DNA from: Comamonadaceae bacterium
GTDB taxonomy: Bacteria; Pseudomonadota; Gammaproteobacteria; Burkholderiales; Burkholderiaceae_C
Reading direction: 5' to 3'
Assembly: GCA_015999985.1 (NCBI GenBank)
Contig: JAECRA010000006.1
Coordinates: 1 to 64,000 of the forward strand
Length of the DNA stretch: 64,000 nucleotides
A model generated the notes under the pieces. It worked only from the letters and a program-made list of their open reading frames with translations, ran no database searches and had not been told where the DNA came from. Below are positions 34,423-43,370 of this stretch, piece after piece. Numbering within the stretch: position 1 is the stretch's first letter; each line of letters opens with the position of its first letter. The position numbers and the translations under genes were made by a program.

Positions 34423-34645
34423 CGGAAATAAGGCGCAGGGCGGGCAGCGGTTCACGACCGAGGCGCTCGACCTGCCTAAAAAACTTGCGCGGGAGTGTTT
34501 TCGGCCAGCGACTAACGGGCATGGCGGGCCGCTTGGCTACAATGACCCGCAGTATACGGCGCACCTGACGTGCGCGAAACTTCTTTGAACGCTCATTTTG
34601 GACGCTCATATCAAGCTCCGGCCTATTGCCAGCATTTCTTCTGAG

Positions 34646-35254
34646 ATGAATTCGCGGCTGCACCTCTTATCCTCACTACCACGGTGGTTTCGCGCCATGG
34701 CTCTGTTCGCCTGCCTGGGGACAATGAGTCCGCTGGTTCTGGCTGATGAATACACTGAAGTCAACCGCCTGCTGAATGCAGGGCAGACCTCAGAGGCTCT
34801 GGCGCGCGCCGACAAATACATTGCCGCCAATCCGCGCGATCCACAAATGCGGTTCGTCAAAAGCCAGGTTTTGCAAAAAAACGGCCAATCGAGCGACGCA
34901 GAAGCCATATTGGAACAACTGACTCAGGACTACCCTGAACTGGCGGAGCCCTGGAATAACCTGGCTGTGCTCCATGCTGGCCGAGGCGATCTGGAAAAGG
35001 CCCGTGCGGCACTTGAAACTGCCGTCCGCCAAGACCCGAAATATGCCACTGCGCTAGAGAATCTGGGCGACGTCCAGGCCCGGCTGGCCAGTCAATCCTA
35101 CGAGCGGGCACGTCAACTGAGCAGCGGCAACCGCCGTCTTGGGCTCAAAATCGACGCACTCGACGCCATGTTGAAAATAGGCGAGGCTACCTCTGCCACA
35201 CCGGCGCCGGAAGCTAGCCCTGCACGGCCACACCGGCGGCTGGGTGGTGGTTGA
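34646..35254 (+). CDS. Periplasmic TPR-repeat protein
   Basis: Exported protein of about 202 residues with a signal peptide (cleavage likely after LVLA, before DEYTEV) and three to four tetratricopeptide repeats, for example EVNRLLNAGQTSEALARADKYIAANPRDPQ, EAILEQLTQDYPELAEPWNNLAVLHAGRG and AALETAVRQDPKYATALENLGD. It probably mediates protein contacts in the periplasm. The start is chosen at 34646 for the signal peptide; an in-frame ATG at 34598 adds 16 residues. It is divergent from cysS and followed by two cyclophilin genes, a conserved arrangement in related bacteria. Confidence 0.82.
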   Translation: MNSRLHLLSSLPRWFRAMALFACLGTMSPLVLADEYTEVNRLLNAGQTSEALARADKYIAANPRDPQMRFVKSQVLQKNGQSSDAEAILEQLTQDYPELAEPWNNLAVLHAGRGDLEKARAALETAVRQDPKYATALENLGDVQARLASQSYERARQLSSGNRRLGLKIDALDAMLKIGEATSATPAPEASPARPHRRLGGG

Positions 35255-35344
35255 AGTTTGTTGCACTTCTCGGTGCTTCCAGGAACTTGCGGCGCCGTCC
35301 ACGAACCAAGTCACATCTTCAAGCTGTTTTTCAGGAGTTCATCC

Positions 35345-36013
35345 ATGTTGATTTCCAGAAGGAGCGCTGCTGCTCTTGCCGCCGCCGTTTCACTTTCCGT
35401 CTCACTTCCCGCTCTGGCCGCCAGTGCGCCTAAAGTAAAGTTTGTTACTTCCGAAGGCGAGTTCGTGATTGAGGTGTACCCAGACAAAGCACCCAAGACC
35501 GTGGAAAACTTCCTCCAATACGTGAAGGACAAGTTTTATGACGGCACCATTTTCCACCGTGTGATTCCCAATTTCATGGTGCAGGGCGGTGGCTTTGACA
35601 AGGATTACAAGCAGAAGCCCACCCGCCCATCCATCGCGCACGAAGGCCGCGCGGCGCTTGCCAAGGGCTTGAGCAATTCGGTGGGTACGGTGGCTATGGC
35701 GCGTACCAATGACCCGCATTCTGCGAGCTCGCAATTCTTCATCAACGTGGTGGACAACGCCCGTCTGGACCCTGTGCTGATTCCTGCTGGCGACCCCGTC
35801 ACGTTTGAATATCAGGGCCAAACCCACAAGGATGTTCCGCGCAAGAACGTCATCAATCACCCGCAGCTGTTTGGCTACACCGTGTTCGGCAAGGTCATCA
35901 GCGGTATGGATACGGTCGAAAAAATCCGCAACACACCTACTGGTGCGGCTGCCCAATTTCCCACGGATGTCCCCAAAAAGATGGTGATGATTGAGTCCGC
36001 GCGAATTCAATAA
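35345..36013 (+). CDS. Periplasmic peptidyl-prolyl cis-trans isomerase (cyclophilin)
   Basis: Cyclophilin-type isomerase of 222 residues with a signal peptide (cleavage near PALAA). The catalytic region is intact: [15 protein letters not shown] (arginine of the active site), [20 protein letters not shown] and [17 protein letters not shown]. It speeds proline isomerisation in folding exported proteins. Start 35345 has AGGAG at 35333-35337. A second, cytoplasmic cyclophilin follows 35 bases downstream, so the pair is probably cotranscribed. Confidence 0.9.
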   Translation: MLISRRSAAALAAAVSLSVSLPALAASAPKVKFVTSEGEFVIEVYPDKAPKTVENFLQYVKDKFYDGTIFHRVIPNFMVQGGGFDKDYKQKPTRPSIAHEGRAALAKGLSNSVGTVAMARTNDPHSASSQFFINVVDNARLDPVLIPAGDPVTFEYQGQTHKDVPRKNVINHPQLFGYTVFGKVISGMDTVEKIRNTPTGAAAQFPTDVPKKMVMIESARIQ

Positions 36014-36048
36014 TCTTTCAGAATCAACCCCTAGAAAACCTAAAGAAC

Positions 36049-36555
36049 ATGTCCAATCCCCAAGTAGAACTGCACATTGCCGGCCGCGGCGTCATCACCA
36101 TTGAACTGGATGAGGCCAAGGCGCCCAAGTCGTCCGCCAACTTCCTCTCCTACGTCAAGAGCGGGCACTATGACAACACAGTGTTTCACCGCGTGATTCC
36201 AGGCTTCATGGTCCAAGGCGGCGGTTTTGAGCCAGGCATGAAGCAAAAGTCCACCCAGGCGCCGGTAACCAACGAAGCCGATAACGGCTTGAAGAACGAC
36301 GAATACACCATCGCGATGGCGCGTACATCCGACCCCCACTCGGCCACCGCGCAGTTCTTCATCAACGTGGCCAAGAACGACTTCCTGAATTTCAAGTCGC
36401 CTACTGCTTCAGGATGGGGCTACGCAGTGATCGGCAAAGTGGTCAAAGGCCAGGACGTGGTCGATGGCATCAAGGCTGTCCCAACTGGTCGCAAAGGTGG
36501 CCATGACGACGTGCCTCAGACCGACGTGGTCATCGAAAAAGCGGTAGCGCTGTAA
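36049..36555 (+). CDS. ppiB: Cytoplasmic peptidyl-prolyl cis-trans isomerase B
   Basis: Cyclophilin of 168 residues without signal peptide. Family motifs are [39 protein letters not shown] and [15 protein letters not shown]. It acts in cytoplasmic protein folding. It is the second of two adjacent cyclophilin genes and is followed 16 bases downstream by lpxH, suggesting one transcript. Confidence 0.94.
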   Translation: MSNPQVELHIAGRGVITIELDEAKAPKSSANFLSYVKSGHYDNTVFHRVIPGFMVQGGGFEPGMKQKSTQAPVTNEADNGLKNDEYTIAMARTSDPHSATAQFFINVAKNDFLNFKSPTASGWGYAVIGKVVKGQDVVDGIKAVPTGRKGGHDDVPQTDVVIEKAVAL

Positions 36556-36571
36556 GCAGCCTGCCGCGATC

Positions 36572-37405
36572 TTGGAGACCGCAGCGTTTGAATTGACCGC
36601 CCCGCCTCATTGGCGGGCGCTTGATTTCCTTTCCGATCTGCATTTGCAGGCCACAGAGCCGGCCACCTTGGCGGCTTTTGAGAGGTATCTGCAGCACACG
36701 TCTGCCGACGGCATTTTCATACTTGGCGATCTTTTTGAAGTATGGGTTGGCGACGATGCCGCCGAACCTGGCAGCTTTGAAGCGCACTGCGGTGATTTAC
36801 TGCGAGAAGCTTCCAGTCGGCGAGCGGTTTTTTTCATTCGCGGCAACCGCGATTTCCTGATCGGCTCCCGGTTTTTAAATGCATGCGGCGCTCAGGATCT
36901 GCCTGACCCCACTGTGCTCAGCTTCGGCGGGCAGCGTTGGCTGCTCTCCCACGGCGATGCCCTCTGCCTGGACGATACGGAGTACCAGCGTTTTCGTGCT
37001 CAGGTACGCAGTGCGGCATGGCAAGAAGCGTTCCTGACGCGCGCCCTGCTCGAGCGCCAGGCCATGGGGCGCGCCATGCGTGAGGCCAGTACCGCCCGCC
37101 AAAACGAGATGGCTGAGTATGCCGATGTAGACACCGAAGCCGCCAAGGCCTGCCTGATCGCGGCCGACGCCACAACCATGATTCATGGCCATACGCATCG
37201 CCCTGCAGAGCATGCTTTGGGGACTGATGATCAGGGCCGACCATTGCGGCGTGTGGTGCTTTCTGACTGGCACTTCGACGACGCCAAGCCGCGCGCGGAC
37301 GTCCTGCAGCTTAACGCTGAAGGCCTGCGCCGTTTGAGCCTGGCTGAGATGGGTACAACCCCTCCCACGACGCCAGCGCACATGCTGCCACCGGGGTCAT
37401 GCTGA
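36572..37405 (+). CDS. lpxH: UDP-2,3-diacylglucosamine diphosphatase
   Basis: Metallophosphoesterase of 277 residues cleaving UDP-2,3-diacylglucosamine to lipid X in lipid A synthesis. All metal motifs are present: SDLHL (about 20-24), GDLFEVWVGD (about 51-60), GNRDFLIGSR (about 92-101), LSHGDALC and HGHTHRP (about 199-205). It starts with TTG shortly after ppiB; the frame has no better ATG upstream of the first motif. The M90 peptidase gene overlaps its end by seven bases. Confidence 0.93.
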   Translation: METAAFELTAPPHWRALDFLSDLHLQATEPATLAAFERYLQHTSADGIFILGDLFEVWVGDDAAEPGSFEAHCGDLLREASSRRAVFFIRGNRDFLIGSRFLNACGAQDLPDPTVLSFGGQRWLLSHGDALCLDDTEYQRFRAQVRSAAWQEAFLTRALLERQAMGRAMREASTARQNEMAEYADVDTEAAKACLIAADATTMIHGHTHRPAEHALGTDDQGRPLRRVVLSDWHFDDAKPRADVLQLNAEGLRRLSLAEMGTTPPTTPAHMLPPGSC

Positions 37406-38235
37406 ACCTGGCGCGGCGATTCTCACATTGGGCCCGGAGCATCCATGCTCCTCCCTCAGTGCCCGATGAGCTCTGGCTTGCCACATTGGCCCGCTATCCA
37501 TTTTTGCCGCGCGCGACGCTGCCTGAAAGCGCTCGGCTACGCCTGCTCACCGCGTATTTTCTGGATCAAAAGCAATTTGCCGGAGCCCACGACATCCATG
37601 TCACTGATTCCATGGCGGTTGCAGTCGCTGCTCAGGCCTGTCTCCCGTTGCTGCATCTGGGTCCACCTGAACGCCCCGAAGCCGCGCTGGCTTGGTATGA
37701 CGACTTCGTAGGCATCGTCATCCAGCCTGCTGAGGTGATGGCCCGGCGTGAGGTCATGGACGAAGCGGGCGTCGTGCACCGCTTTGAGGAGGTCATTACC
37801 GGGGAAGCCATGGATCATGGCCCGGTGATGCTCAGTTGGCCGGCGGTGGAAGAAGCTGGGCACGCCCAGGAACTGGGGCACAGCGTCGTGATCCACGAAT
37901 TCATCCACAAGATGGATATGAAGGGCGGAGAAGCGGACGGGTGCCCGCCTTTGCCTCCCGGCTTCTTAGGCACGAGTGACGCACGCTCAGCACGTGCAGC
38001 CTGGTTCAATGTATTGGAGCCGGCCTTTCATACGCTGCGAGACCAGGTGGTACTTTCTGAACGTTTTGGTCAGCCCATGCCATGGCTGGATGCGTATGGG
38101 GCCACTTCCATCGTGGAATTCTTCCCCGTGGCTTGCGAAGCGTATTTTGTGCAGCGCCCGCGCTTTACCGAAGAATGGCCCGCGTTAACGCAACTATTCG
38201 ACGCGCTGTTCACCCCTCACGGCCTGAGAAGGTGA
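37399..38235 (+). CDS. M90-family zinc metallopeptidase (MtfA-like)
   Basis: Protein of 278 residues in the MtfA/DUF980 family. The zinc-binding motif is VIHEFIHKMDM (HExxH, about 168-172), with the downstream acidic ligand in EFFPVACEAYF near 243. In enterics MtfA binds the Mlc repressor and has peptidase activity; Mlc is not evident here, so the substrate is unknown. Its ATG overlaps the end of lpxH by seven bases, which implies translational coupling. It is convergent with lpxO. Confidence 0.88.
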   Translation: MLNLARRFSHWARSIHAPPSVPDELWLATLARYPFLPRATLPESARLRLLTAYFLDQKQFAGAHDIHVTDSMAVAVAAQACLPLLHLGPPERPEAALAWYDDFVGIVIQPAEVMARREVMDEAGVVHRFEEVITGEAMDHGPVMLSWPAVEEAGHAQELGHSVVIHEFIHKMDMKGGEADGCPPLPPGFLGTSDARSARAAWFNVLEPAFHTLRDQVVLSERFGQPMPWLDAYGATSIVEFFPVACEAYFVQRPRFTEEWPALTQLFDALFTPHGLRR

Positions 38236-38251
38236 CAGGCAAGACCCCTGG

Positions 38252-39160
38252 CTACCAATACACGAACAAGGCAACCAACCCCACAACCAAGCCGACCTTG
38301 GTCAGTTTGTAGACGGTAGGATTCCACGCCTTGAAAGCACGACGGGCTTTGCCGGCGTAGAAAGAAATGCGAAACAGCTTGCTGATGAGACCTGTGGGAT
38401 CGCCATCACTGTTGGGGGAGCTTGCGGCCGCCACGACATTCCGGCCGAACCAGTGGTTCAGCCATTGCGCAAAGCGGAAGGTCATGGGGCGCTCTACGTC
38501 GCAGAACAGGACGATGCGGTTTTGTCCGCTCTGGTTTTCTGCGTAATGGATGTAGGTCTCGTCAAAGACCACGCCTTCGCCTTCATGCCAGACGTACCTT
38601 TCGCCATCGACATCGATAAAACACCGCTCGTCGCCTGGTGCCACCAGGCCCAGGTGATAGCGCAGAGAACCTGCGTAGGGGTCACGGTGTTTTCCCAATT
38701 TTGCCCCGTGCGGCAGCTCGGCGAACATGGCGGCCTTGATGGTCGGCAAACCCGCTAGTAATGCGGTGGTGCGTGGGCAAAACTCGGCAGCCGAGGGATG
38801 AGCTTGCCCGTACCACTTGAGGTAAAAACGCTTCCAGCCGGTCTTGAAGAACGAGTTGAATCCGGCGTCGTCCATATTGGCCGCAGCCCGAATGCGCTGC
38901 GCCTCCGCCAAGGCCAAAGCCTCTTCGCGAATCTCCTGCCAATGCGCCTGCAGCACCGCGAGCTCGGGAAAGCTCTCAGGCGGCAGATAGGGCTGGCGCG
39001 GCACGCCAGAAAAAGCCAGCATGAACACGTTGATGGGTGCCATGAAGGTCGAATGATCGAACACCTGCCGCGATGCCTTCAACCGAACCCGGCCGCGGAA
39101 ATGCATCACGGCCGCGCTGGCAGCAAACAGCAGCACGATGAGAAGAATGATGGTTTTCAT
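38252..39160 (-). CDS. lpxO: Lipid A hydroxylase LpxO (aspartyl/asparaginyl beta-hydroxylase family)
   Basis: Fe(II)/2-oxoglutarate dioxygenase of 302 residues, the length of known LpxO, which adds a 2-hydroxyl to a lipid A acyl chain. An N-terminal membrane anchor (MKTIILLIVLLFAASAAV) and a C-terminal hydrophobic helix are seen. The iron and 2-oxoglutarate sites lie in KHRDPYAGSLRYHLGL (about 156-171) and VVFDETYIHYAENQSGQNRIVLFCDV (second His, then Arg). It is near lpxH but on the opposite strand, giving a small lipid A neighbourhood. Confidence 0.88.
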   Translation of the reverse strand: MKTIILLIVLLFAASAAVMHFRGRVRLKASRQVFDHSTFMAPINVFMLAFSGVPRQPYLPPESFPELAVLQAHWQEIREEALALAEAQRIRAAANMDDAGFNSFFKTGWKRFYLKWYGQAHPSAAEFCPRTTALLAGLPTIKAAMFAELPHGAKLGKHRDPYAGSLRYHLGLVAPGDERCFIDVDGERYVWHEGEGVVFDETYIHYAENQSGQNRIVLFCDVERPMTFRFAQWLNHWFGRNVVAAASSPNSDGDPTGLISKLFRISFYAGKARRAFKAWNPTVYKLTKVGLVVGLVALFVYW

Positions 39161-39292
39161 GAACCTCTATTGTCACGCGGTTAGAGGGATTTTGCCTTTT
39201 TGCCTACTTTGGCTGGGGTAAAGCCTCGAAGCCCCGACTTTACAAGCTTGCCAAGTCGATCGTAGAGCCATCTACCACCGACTTGATCCACC

Positions 39293-39781
39293 TCAAGCTT
39301 GCAGTTGCGCGGTAACGCGATCACGCCACTGTACGCCATCCTCACGCCGGTCAAAGCTTCCGAGGTACATCGGCCGTCGCCCGTGCAACCCGAGGCGAAT
39401 GACAAAGTACGGTCCGTCTTCAGAGCTGCGCTCTTGCAAGCTTGCAGATTCGACGTGCGCATAGGCAATGGAAGTTTGTCCCATCTTGAACGGCAGGCGC
39501 GAGGTGTGGGTTAGCCGACGGCCGGGCGAGTCAAAGCGCAATCTCAAGCAGCGGCCGAGGGCAATCATCAGAAACAAGCCCCCCACCAAGCAAGGCAGCA
39601 CCACGCAAAAAGCGGCCAAGGCGAGTTGCCACCACGGCAGGCCCAGATGTGCGTGGTGCACGAACGGCACCGGAATGAGAAACATGGCCAGCCCGAGCAC
39701 CCCCACAAAAAAACGCAGAGGCACACTGATGTGCTCTTCGTAGCGAAGGCCTTGTGGTGACTCTATGAAGCCATGCGTCAT
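39293..39781 (-). CDS. Two-helix membrane protein of unknown function
   Basis: Protein of 162 residues. Two hydrophobic segments lie at about 22-42 and 50-72, followed by a soluble region of about 85 residues rich in beta-strand pattern (RLRFDSPGRRLTHTSRL, SIAYAHVESASLQERS, PYFVIRLGLHGRRPMYLGSF), resembling the PH-like domain of short bacterial membrane proteins. I do not recognise a specific family. It sits alone on the minus strand between lpxO and the DsbA-like gene. Confidence 0.65.
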   Translation of the reverse strand: MTHGFIESPQGLRYEEHISVPLRFFVGVLGLAMFLIPVPFVHHAHLGLPWWQLALAAFCVVLPCLVGGLFLMIALGRCLRLRFDSPGRRLTHTSRLPFKMGQTSIAYAHVESASLQERSSEDGPYFVIRLGLHGRRPMYLGSFDRREDGVQWRDRVTAQLQA

Positions 39782-39921
39782 GGCCTGAGTATGTGACGTA
39801 AAAATGACAGATTGGTGACAGTCTCCTGGGGCGTGTTCACACTAAACCCATGAAAGAGCGGCACCTGCTGCCTGCCACGTCGTGCCTAAATCAGCTCAGA
39901 CCAACCTGGATGCGCGTTCTC

Positions 39922-40578
39922 TCAATCGGACCCGGCTGCAATTTGTCGAATCGCCCGTTCGAACACTTCTGGGGGCTGCCCCCCGGAAATCAGATGCTGG
40001 TCGTTGATGATCACCGCCGGTACGGAGGATATGCCCGCCTGTTGGTAGAGGCGTTCAGCAGCCCGAACCTCAGCAGCAAACTCCTCACTGGCCAGGATTT
40101 CCTGGGCGCGCGCCGCGTCCAATCCGGCCACACGGACCGCAGCCAGCAGTACTTCATCCTGTTCCACGGCTTCGCTTCGCCCGTGGTAGGCCTCCAGCAG
40201 TGCGCGCTTGAGGGCCAGTTGAGGCGCTTGCCCCTCCAAACCCGCCCAGTGCAACAGGCGATGTGCATTGAAGGTGTTGTACACCCGGCCGCGGCCTTGC
40301 GGATTGAAGGTGAATCCTAATGCTGCACCCCGTTCGCGAATGGCTTTCCGGTTGAGCTCGAACTGCTCTGGTGTGCCGCCGTATTTACGCGTCAAGTGCT
40401 CTGTGATGTCTTCGCCACCGGCAGGCATGTCCGGATTGAGCTCAAAAGGCTGGAAATGCAGCGTGGCTTGAACGGCGTCACTGCTGTTGGCCAAGGCTTG
40501 CTGGAGCGAAGCCAGGCCTACGGCGCACCAGGGGCAGGCGACATCGGAGACAAAGTCAATTTTCATGGGAGTAGGCAT
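39922..40578 (-). CDS. DsbA-family oxidoreductase (FrnE-like)
   Basis: Thioredoxin-fold protein of 218 residues with the CPWC active site (VACPWCAVGL, about 14-17), the helical insertion of DsbA/FrnE proteins, and the cis-proline region GISSVPAVIINDQHLISGGQPPEVF near the C terminus. No signal peptide is present, so it acts in the cytoplasm, as FrnE-type disulfide isomerases do. It starts four bases after the alpha/beta hydrolase stop, in an apparent three-gene operon with that gene and the S4-domain gene. A second methionine at 40566 is an alternative start. Confidence 0.88.
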   Translation of the reverse strand: MPTPMKIDFVSDVACPWCAVGLASLQQALANSSDAVQATLHFQPFELNPDMPAGGEDITEHLTRKYGGTPEQFELNRKAIRERGAALGFTFNPQGRGRVYNTFNAHRLLHWAGLEGQAPQLALKRALLEAYHGRSEAVEQDEVLLAAVRVAGLDAARAQEILASEEFAAEVRAAERLYQQAGISSVPAVIINDQHLISGGQPPEVFERAIRQIAAGSD

Positions 40579-40582
40579 GGAT

Positions 40583-41482
40583 TCAGTTTCCTTGGTTCAG
40601 CGCTCGCAGCAGCTCCGCGTCAAAAATCTCATTGGCTTCGAATTGCACCCAGTGGCCAGCGTCCTCGATAAGCGTGAGACCACGGAAATCAGGCGCATTG
40701 GTTGCCAGGGCTGACTCCAGTTCAGGCCAATATTTGCGGTACAGCACGTCATGATCGCCGTAGATGGCATGAACCGGACAAGAGACTTTGGGAAGACTGC
40801 GCGCCAGAATGTCAGTTGAGGGCAAACGGCGTCTTGGCAAGCGGTCACGCACCACATTAGCGATATGAATTTCCAGCGCCAGCCCGTCGATCAGGTCGTG
40901 ATCGTGCAGCATCAGCACGCCCAGGTTATGACGATGCACCTCGGCTTGCTCCTGCGGCGTTTTGAGGTGGCGCCAGGCTTTCAGCTCAAATTGTCGTCCG
41001 GGGACCACACCCATCCCGGGTGCGCCAGCCAGTACCAATCGCCGCGCCAGTTCAGGGTGTGCCGCCAACAGCAGGCCAGCCGTCAAGCCGCCAAAAGAGA
41101 AGCCGACCAAGTCCACCGCTGCGCCGGGCACAAGCTGGCGCAGTCCGGCTGCCAGAGGCTCCACCATGACATCCGCGTCAGTGCCCACCTTCGGCGCTGC
41201 GGAATCGCCAAACCCGGGTAAATCCGCCGCCAAGACCCAGCGCCCGGCATCCACCAGAGTCAGTATGTTTTTGACCCAATGCGTCCAAGAACCGCTGCCG
41301 CCATGAAACAGCACCACAGGAGGAATGTCGTCACGGCGGTCGCCCCAGGCATGCCAGACGATGTCCCCATCTCCGCAGGGCGTGACCATACGGCGACCCT
41401 GCGCCAATCGCGTGCGTTCTGCCAATGGGAGCAGCACGGGAACTTCAAACTCAATCGCTTCTGACATCTGGCTTTCTTTCAT
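40583..41482 (-). CDS. Alpha/beta hydrolase
   Basis: Hydrolase of 299 residues. The oxyanion region is VVLFHGGSGSWTHW (about 57-70), the nucleophile elbow GFSFGG near 125-130, the acid is probably in AIYGDHDVLY near 246, and the catalytic histidine is in IEDAGHWVQFE near 280. The substrate is unknown. Its ATG overlaps the stop of the upstream S4-domain gene (ATGA), indicating translational coupling; ATG 41467 is an alternative. Confidence 0.86.
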   Translation of the reverse strand: MKESQMSEAIEFEVPVLLPLAERTRLAQGRRMVTPCGDGDIVWHAWGDRRDDIPPVVLFHGGSGSWTHWVKNILTLVDAGRWVLAADLPGFGDSAAPKVGTDADVMVEPLAAGLRQLVPGAAVDLVGFSFGGLTAGLLLAAHPELARRLVLAGAPGMGVVPGRQFELKAWRHLKTPQEQAEVHRHNLGVLMLHDHDLIDGLALEIHIANVVRDRLPRRRLPSTDILARSLPKVSCPVHAIYGDHDVLYRKYWPELESALATNAPDFRGLTLIEDAGHWVQFEANEIFDAELLRALNQGN

Positions 41483-41901
41483 TCGTCCAGGGAGGCGGAC
41501 CAGCGATCGCCCCAGCCTCGTTGTTGATCCAGTGCACGTCGGTCCCGTTTGGTTGGACGCCCCTGCTCGATGGTATGCGCAGGTTCAGGTGCCAAGCGGC
41601 GAGCAGAAGCCGCTTCTGCACGAGAGCTTGAGCTGGCGGGCGTTTCTTCGTAGAGCAATTGAGCCACGGGTGCGGGGCCACGCATGGCGCTCAAACCTTT
41701 GATCACCACGGTCAACTCATCGCGGCCACTGCGCAAGCGAACGCAATCTCCGGGCTTGACCTCCCGCGATGGCTTGGCCACTGCGCCGTTGACTTCTACA
41801 CGGCCATTGTCCAGTTGTTCCACGGCCAATGAGCGGGTCTTGTAAAAGCGCGCAGCCCAAAGCCATTTGTCAATGCGTTGTTTATCGAGAATTTCCGCCA
41901 T
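41479..41901 (-). CDS. hslR: S4-domain RNA-binding protein (Hsp15-like)
   Basis: Protein of 140 residues with an N-terminal S4 domain (about 6-75): RIDKWLWAARFYKTRSLAVEQL, GRVEVNGAVAKPSREVKPGD and VRLRSGRDELTVVIKGL. This matches Hsp15, which rescues stalled 50S subunits carrying nascent chains. The C-terminal tail is basic, as in Hsp15, but contains an Ala/Ser/Arg-rich stretch. Start at MAEILDK (41901); three residues more are possible. It is the first gene of the operon with the hydrolase and DsbA-like genes. Confidence 0.85.
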   Translation of the reverse strand: MAEILDKQRIDKWLWAARFYKTRSLAVEQLDNGRVEVNGAVAKPSREVKPGDCVRLRSGRDELTVVIKGLSAMRGPAPVAQLLYEETPASSSSRAEAASARRLAPEPAHTIEQGRPTKRDRRALDQQRGWGDRWSASLDE

Positions 41902-42088
41902 GGCCTTCAATGCTACCGCGATATGACGCGGACCGCTTGTAAGCGAAAAGCTTGCACCTCAAGGTGAAAACGAATGGAACACAGAGGCCTTTGAGGGTTT
42001 CTCCCTAGCGGCAGGTCCTCCGGAATTGGCCTCGGTTGGAGGATGATCTCTAGTGGATACATCATCTAGTTGTAGGAGACCAATCCCC

Positions 42089-43051
42089 ATGCGTCGTGAT
42101 ACCTTTCTCAAGTCCCTGGCTGCCCTGGCTGCCGCAGGCGCCCTGCCGCTTCCAGCACTGGCTGCGCCCAATCTGAAATTGCTGATTCCTGCCAACCCCG
42201 GTGGCGGTTGGGACACCACAGGCCGTGCGTTGGGCAAAGCCATGCTGGACTCCAAGCAAGCTGACACCGTCACGTATGACAACAAAGGTGGTGCTGCAGG
42301 TGCCTTGGGTCTGGCGCAGTTTCTGAGCGGCTCCAAGGGCGACCCCAATTCACTGATGGTGATGGGCGCCGTGATGCTGGGTGGTCTGATTACTTCAAAA
42401 TCTCCGCTGAATCTGATGCAGTGCACGCCCATCGCGCGCCTGACGACGGAATACAACGTATTTGTGCTGCCAGCCAATTCGCCGTTCAAAACCATGGCTG
42501 ACGTGGTCGCGCAGCTCAAGAAAGACCCTGGAAGCGTCAAATGGGGCGGTGGCTCGCGTGGCTCCACGGAGCATATTGCTGCGGCCATGATTGCTCAAAA
42601 AGTGGGTGTGGACCCCTCCAAGATCAACTACGTTGCGTTCCGTGGGGGCGGTGAGGCCACTGCGGCCATTTTGGGTGGCAACGTCACAGTGGGCGGATCC
42701 GGTTACAGCGAGTTCGCGGAATATATTCAGACCGGCAAGATGAAACCGATTGCAGTGACTTCTGCTCAACGGCTCTCGAGCGTGAACGTTCCGACGCTCA
42801 AGGAACAGGGCATTGATGTGGAACTCGGCAACTGGCGTGGCGTTTTTGCGCCTCCAGGCATTACGCCTGCTCAGCGCAAGACTTTGACGGATTTGGTGGT
42901 CGCCACCACCAAGTCAGCTTCCTGGGCGGAAGCGCTCAAGAAAAACGACTGGACACCAGCCGTGATCACAGGCGATACCTTCAGCAAGTTTGTTGAAGAC
43001 GACTTTGCCTCATTGCGAGCCATCATGGCTAAATCAGGAATGACCACCTAG
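42089..43051 (+). CDS. tctC: TTT transporter periplasmic binding protein TctC
   Basis: Binding protein of 320 residues with a signal peptide that includes an arginine pair (MRRDTFLKSLAALAAAGALPLPALA). Family marks are LLIPANPGGGWDTTGRALGKAM, NKGGAAGALGLAQFL, RLTTEYNVFVLPANSPF and GNWRGVFAPPGITPAQRKTL. It captures a tricarboxylate-type acid for the TctBA permease encoded just downstream. TAGGAGA precedes the chosen start; a frame open to 42053 is rejected. The distance to tctB is large (319 bases). Confidence 0.92.
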   Translation: MRRDTFLKSLAALAAAGALPLPALAAPNLKLLIPANPGGGWDTTGRALGKAMLDSKQADTVTYDNKGGAAGALGLAQFLSGSKGDPNSLMVMGAVMLGGLITSKSPLNLMQCTPIARLTTEYNVFVLPANSPFKTMADVVAQLKKDPGSVKWGGGSRGSTEHIAAAMIAQKVGVDPSKINYVAFRGGGEATAAILGGNVTVGGSGYSEFAEYIQTGKMKPIAVTSAQRLSSVNVPTLKEQGIDVELGNWRGVFAPPGITPAQRKTLTDLVVATTKSASWAEALKKNDWTPAVITGDTFSKFVEDDFASLRAIMAKSGMTT

Positions 43052-43370
43052 TTCACGGAAACGCTGAATTCGGAGCGGCGCGGGTACTGGAAGGTCGGGT
43101 GCAATGCGGTGGACTTTGTGCTGTGCCGCATTGCCCAACCAGAGCGACCTCCTGGACCAGCTGCGCAGAGATTCTCAGGAATCAAGGCTTGCGATTTCTC
43201 CGCAAGGCGTGCCTATCGAAATCGGCCTCGAACAAGAGTCATCCGAGCGATACCGGCTGACATCGGTATCACCCGGAGGATTGCCGGCTCCTAGCGCCTG
43301 TCTCCGACCTTTCTTCAGCGGTCCTGATCCTAGTGGTCACCCACCAACATTCACAGGAAGCACTGTCATC
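43052..43370 (+). other. tctC-tctB intergenic region with hairpin
   Basis: No convincing gene, although the tctB frame is open upstream to 43104. It contains a hairpin at 43249-43270: GATACCG / CGGTATC with an 8-base loop and no T-run. Such hairpins after binding-protein genes often stabilise the upstream mRNA or reduce expression of the membrane subunits; that is inference. Confidence 0.45.
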
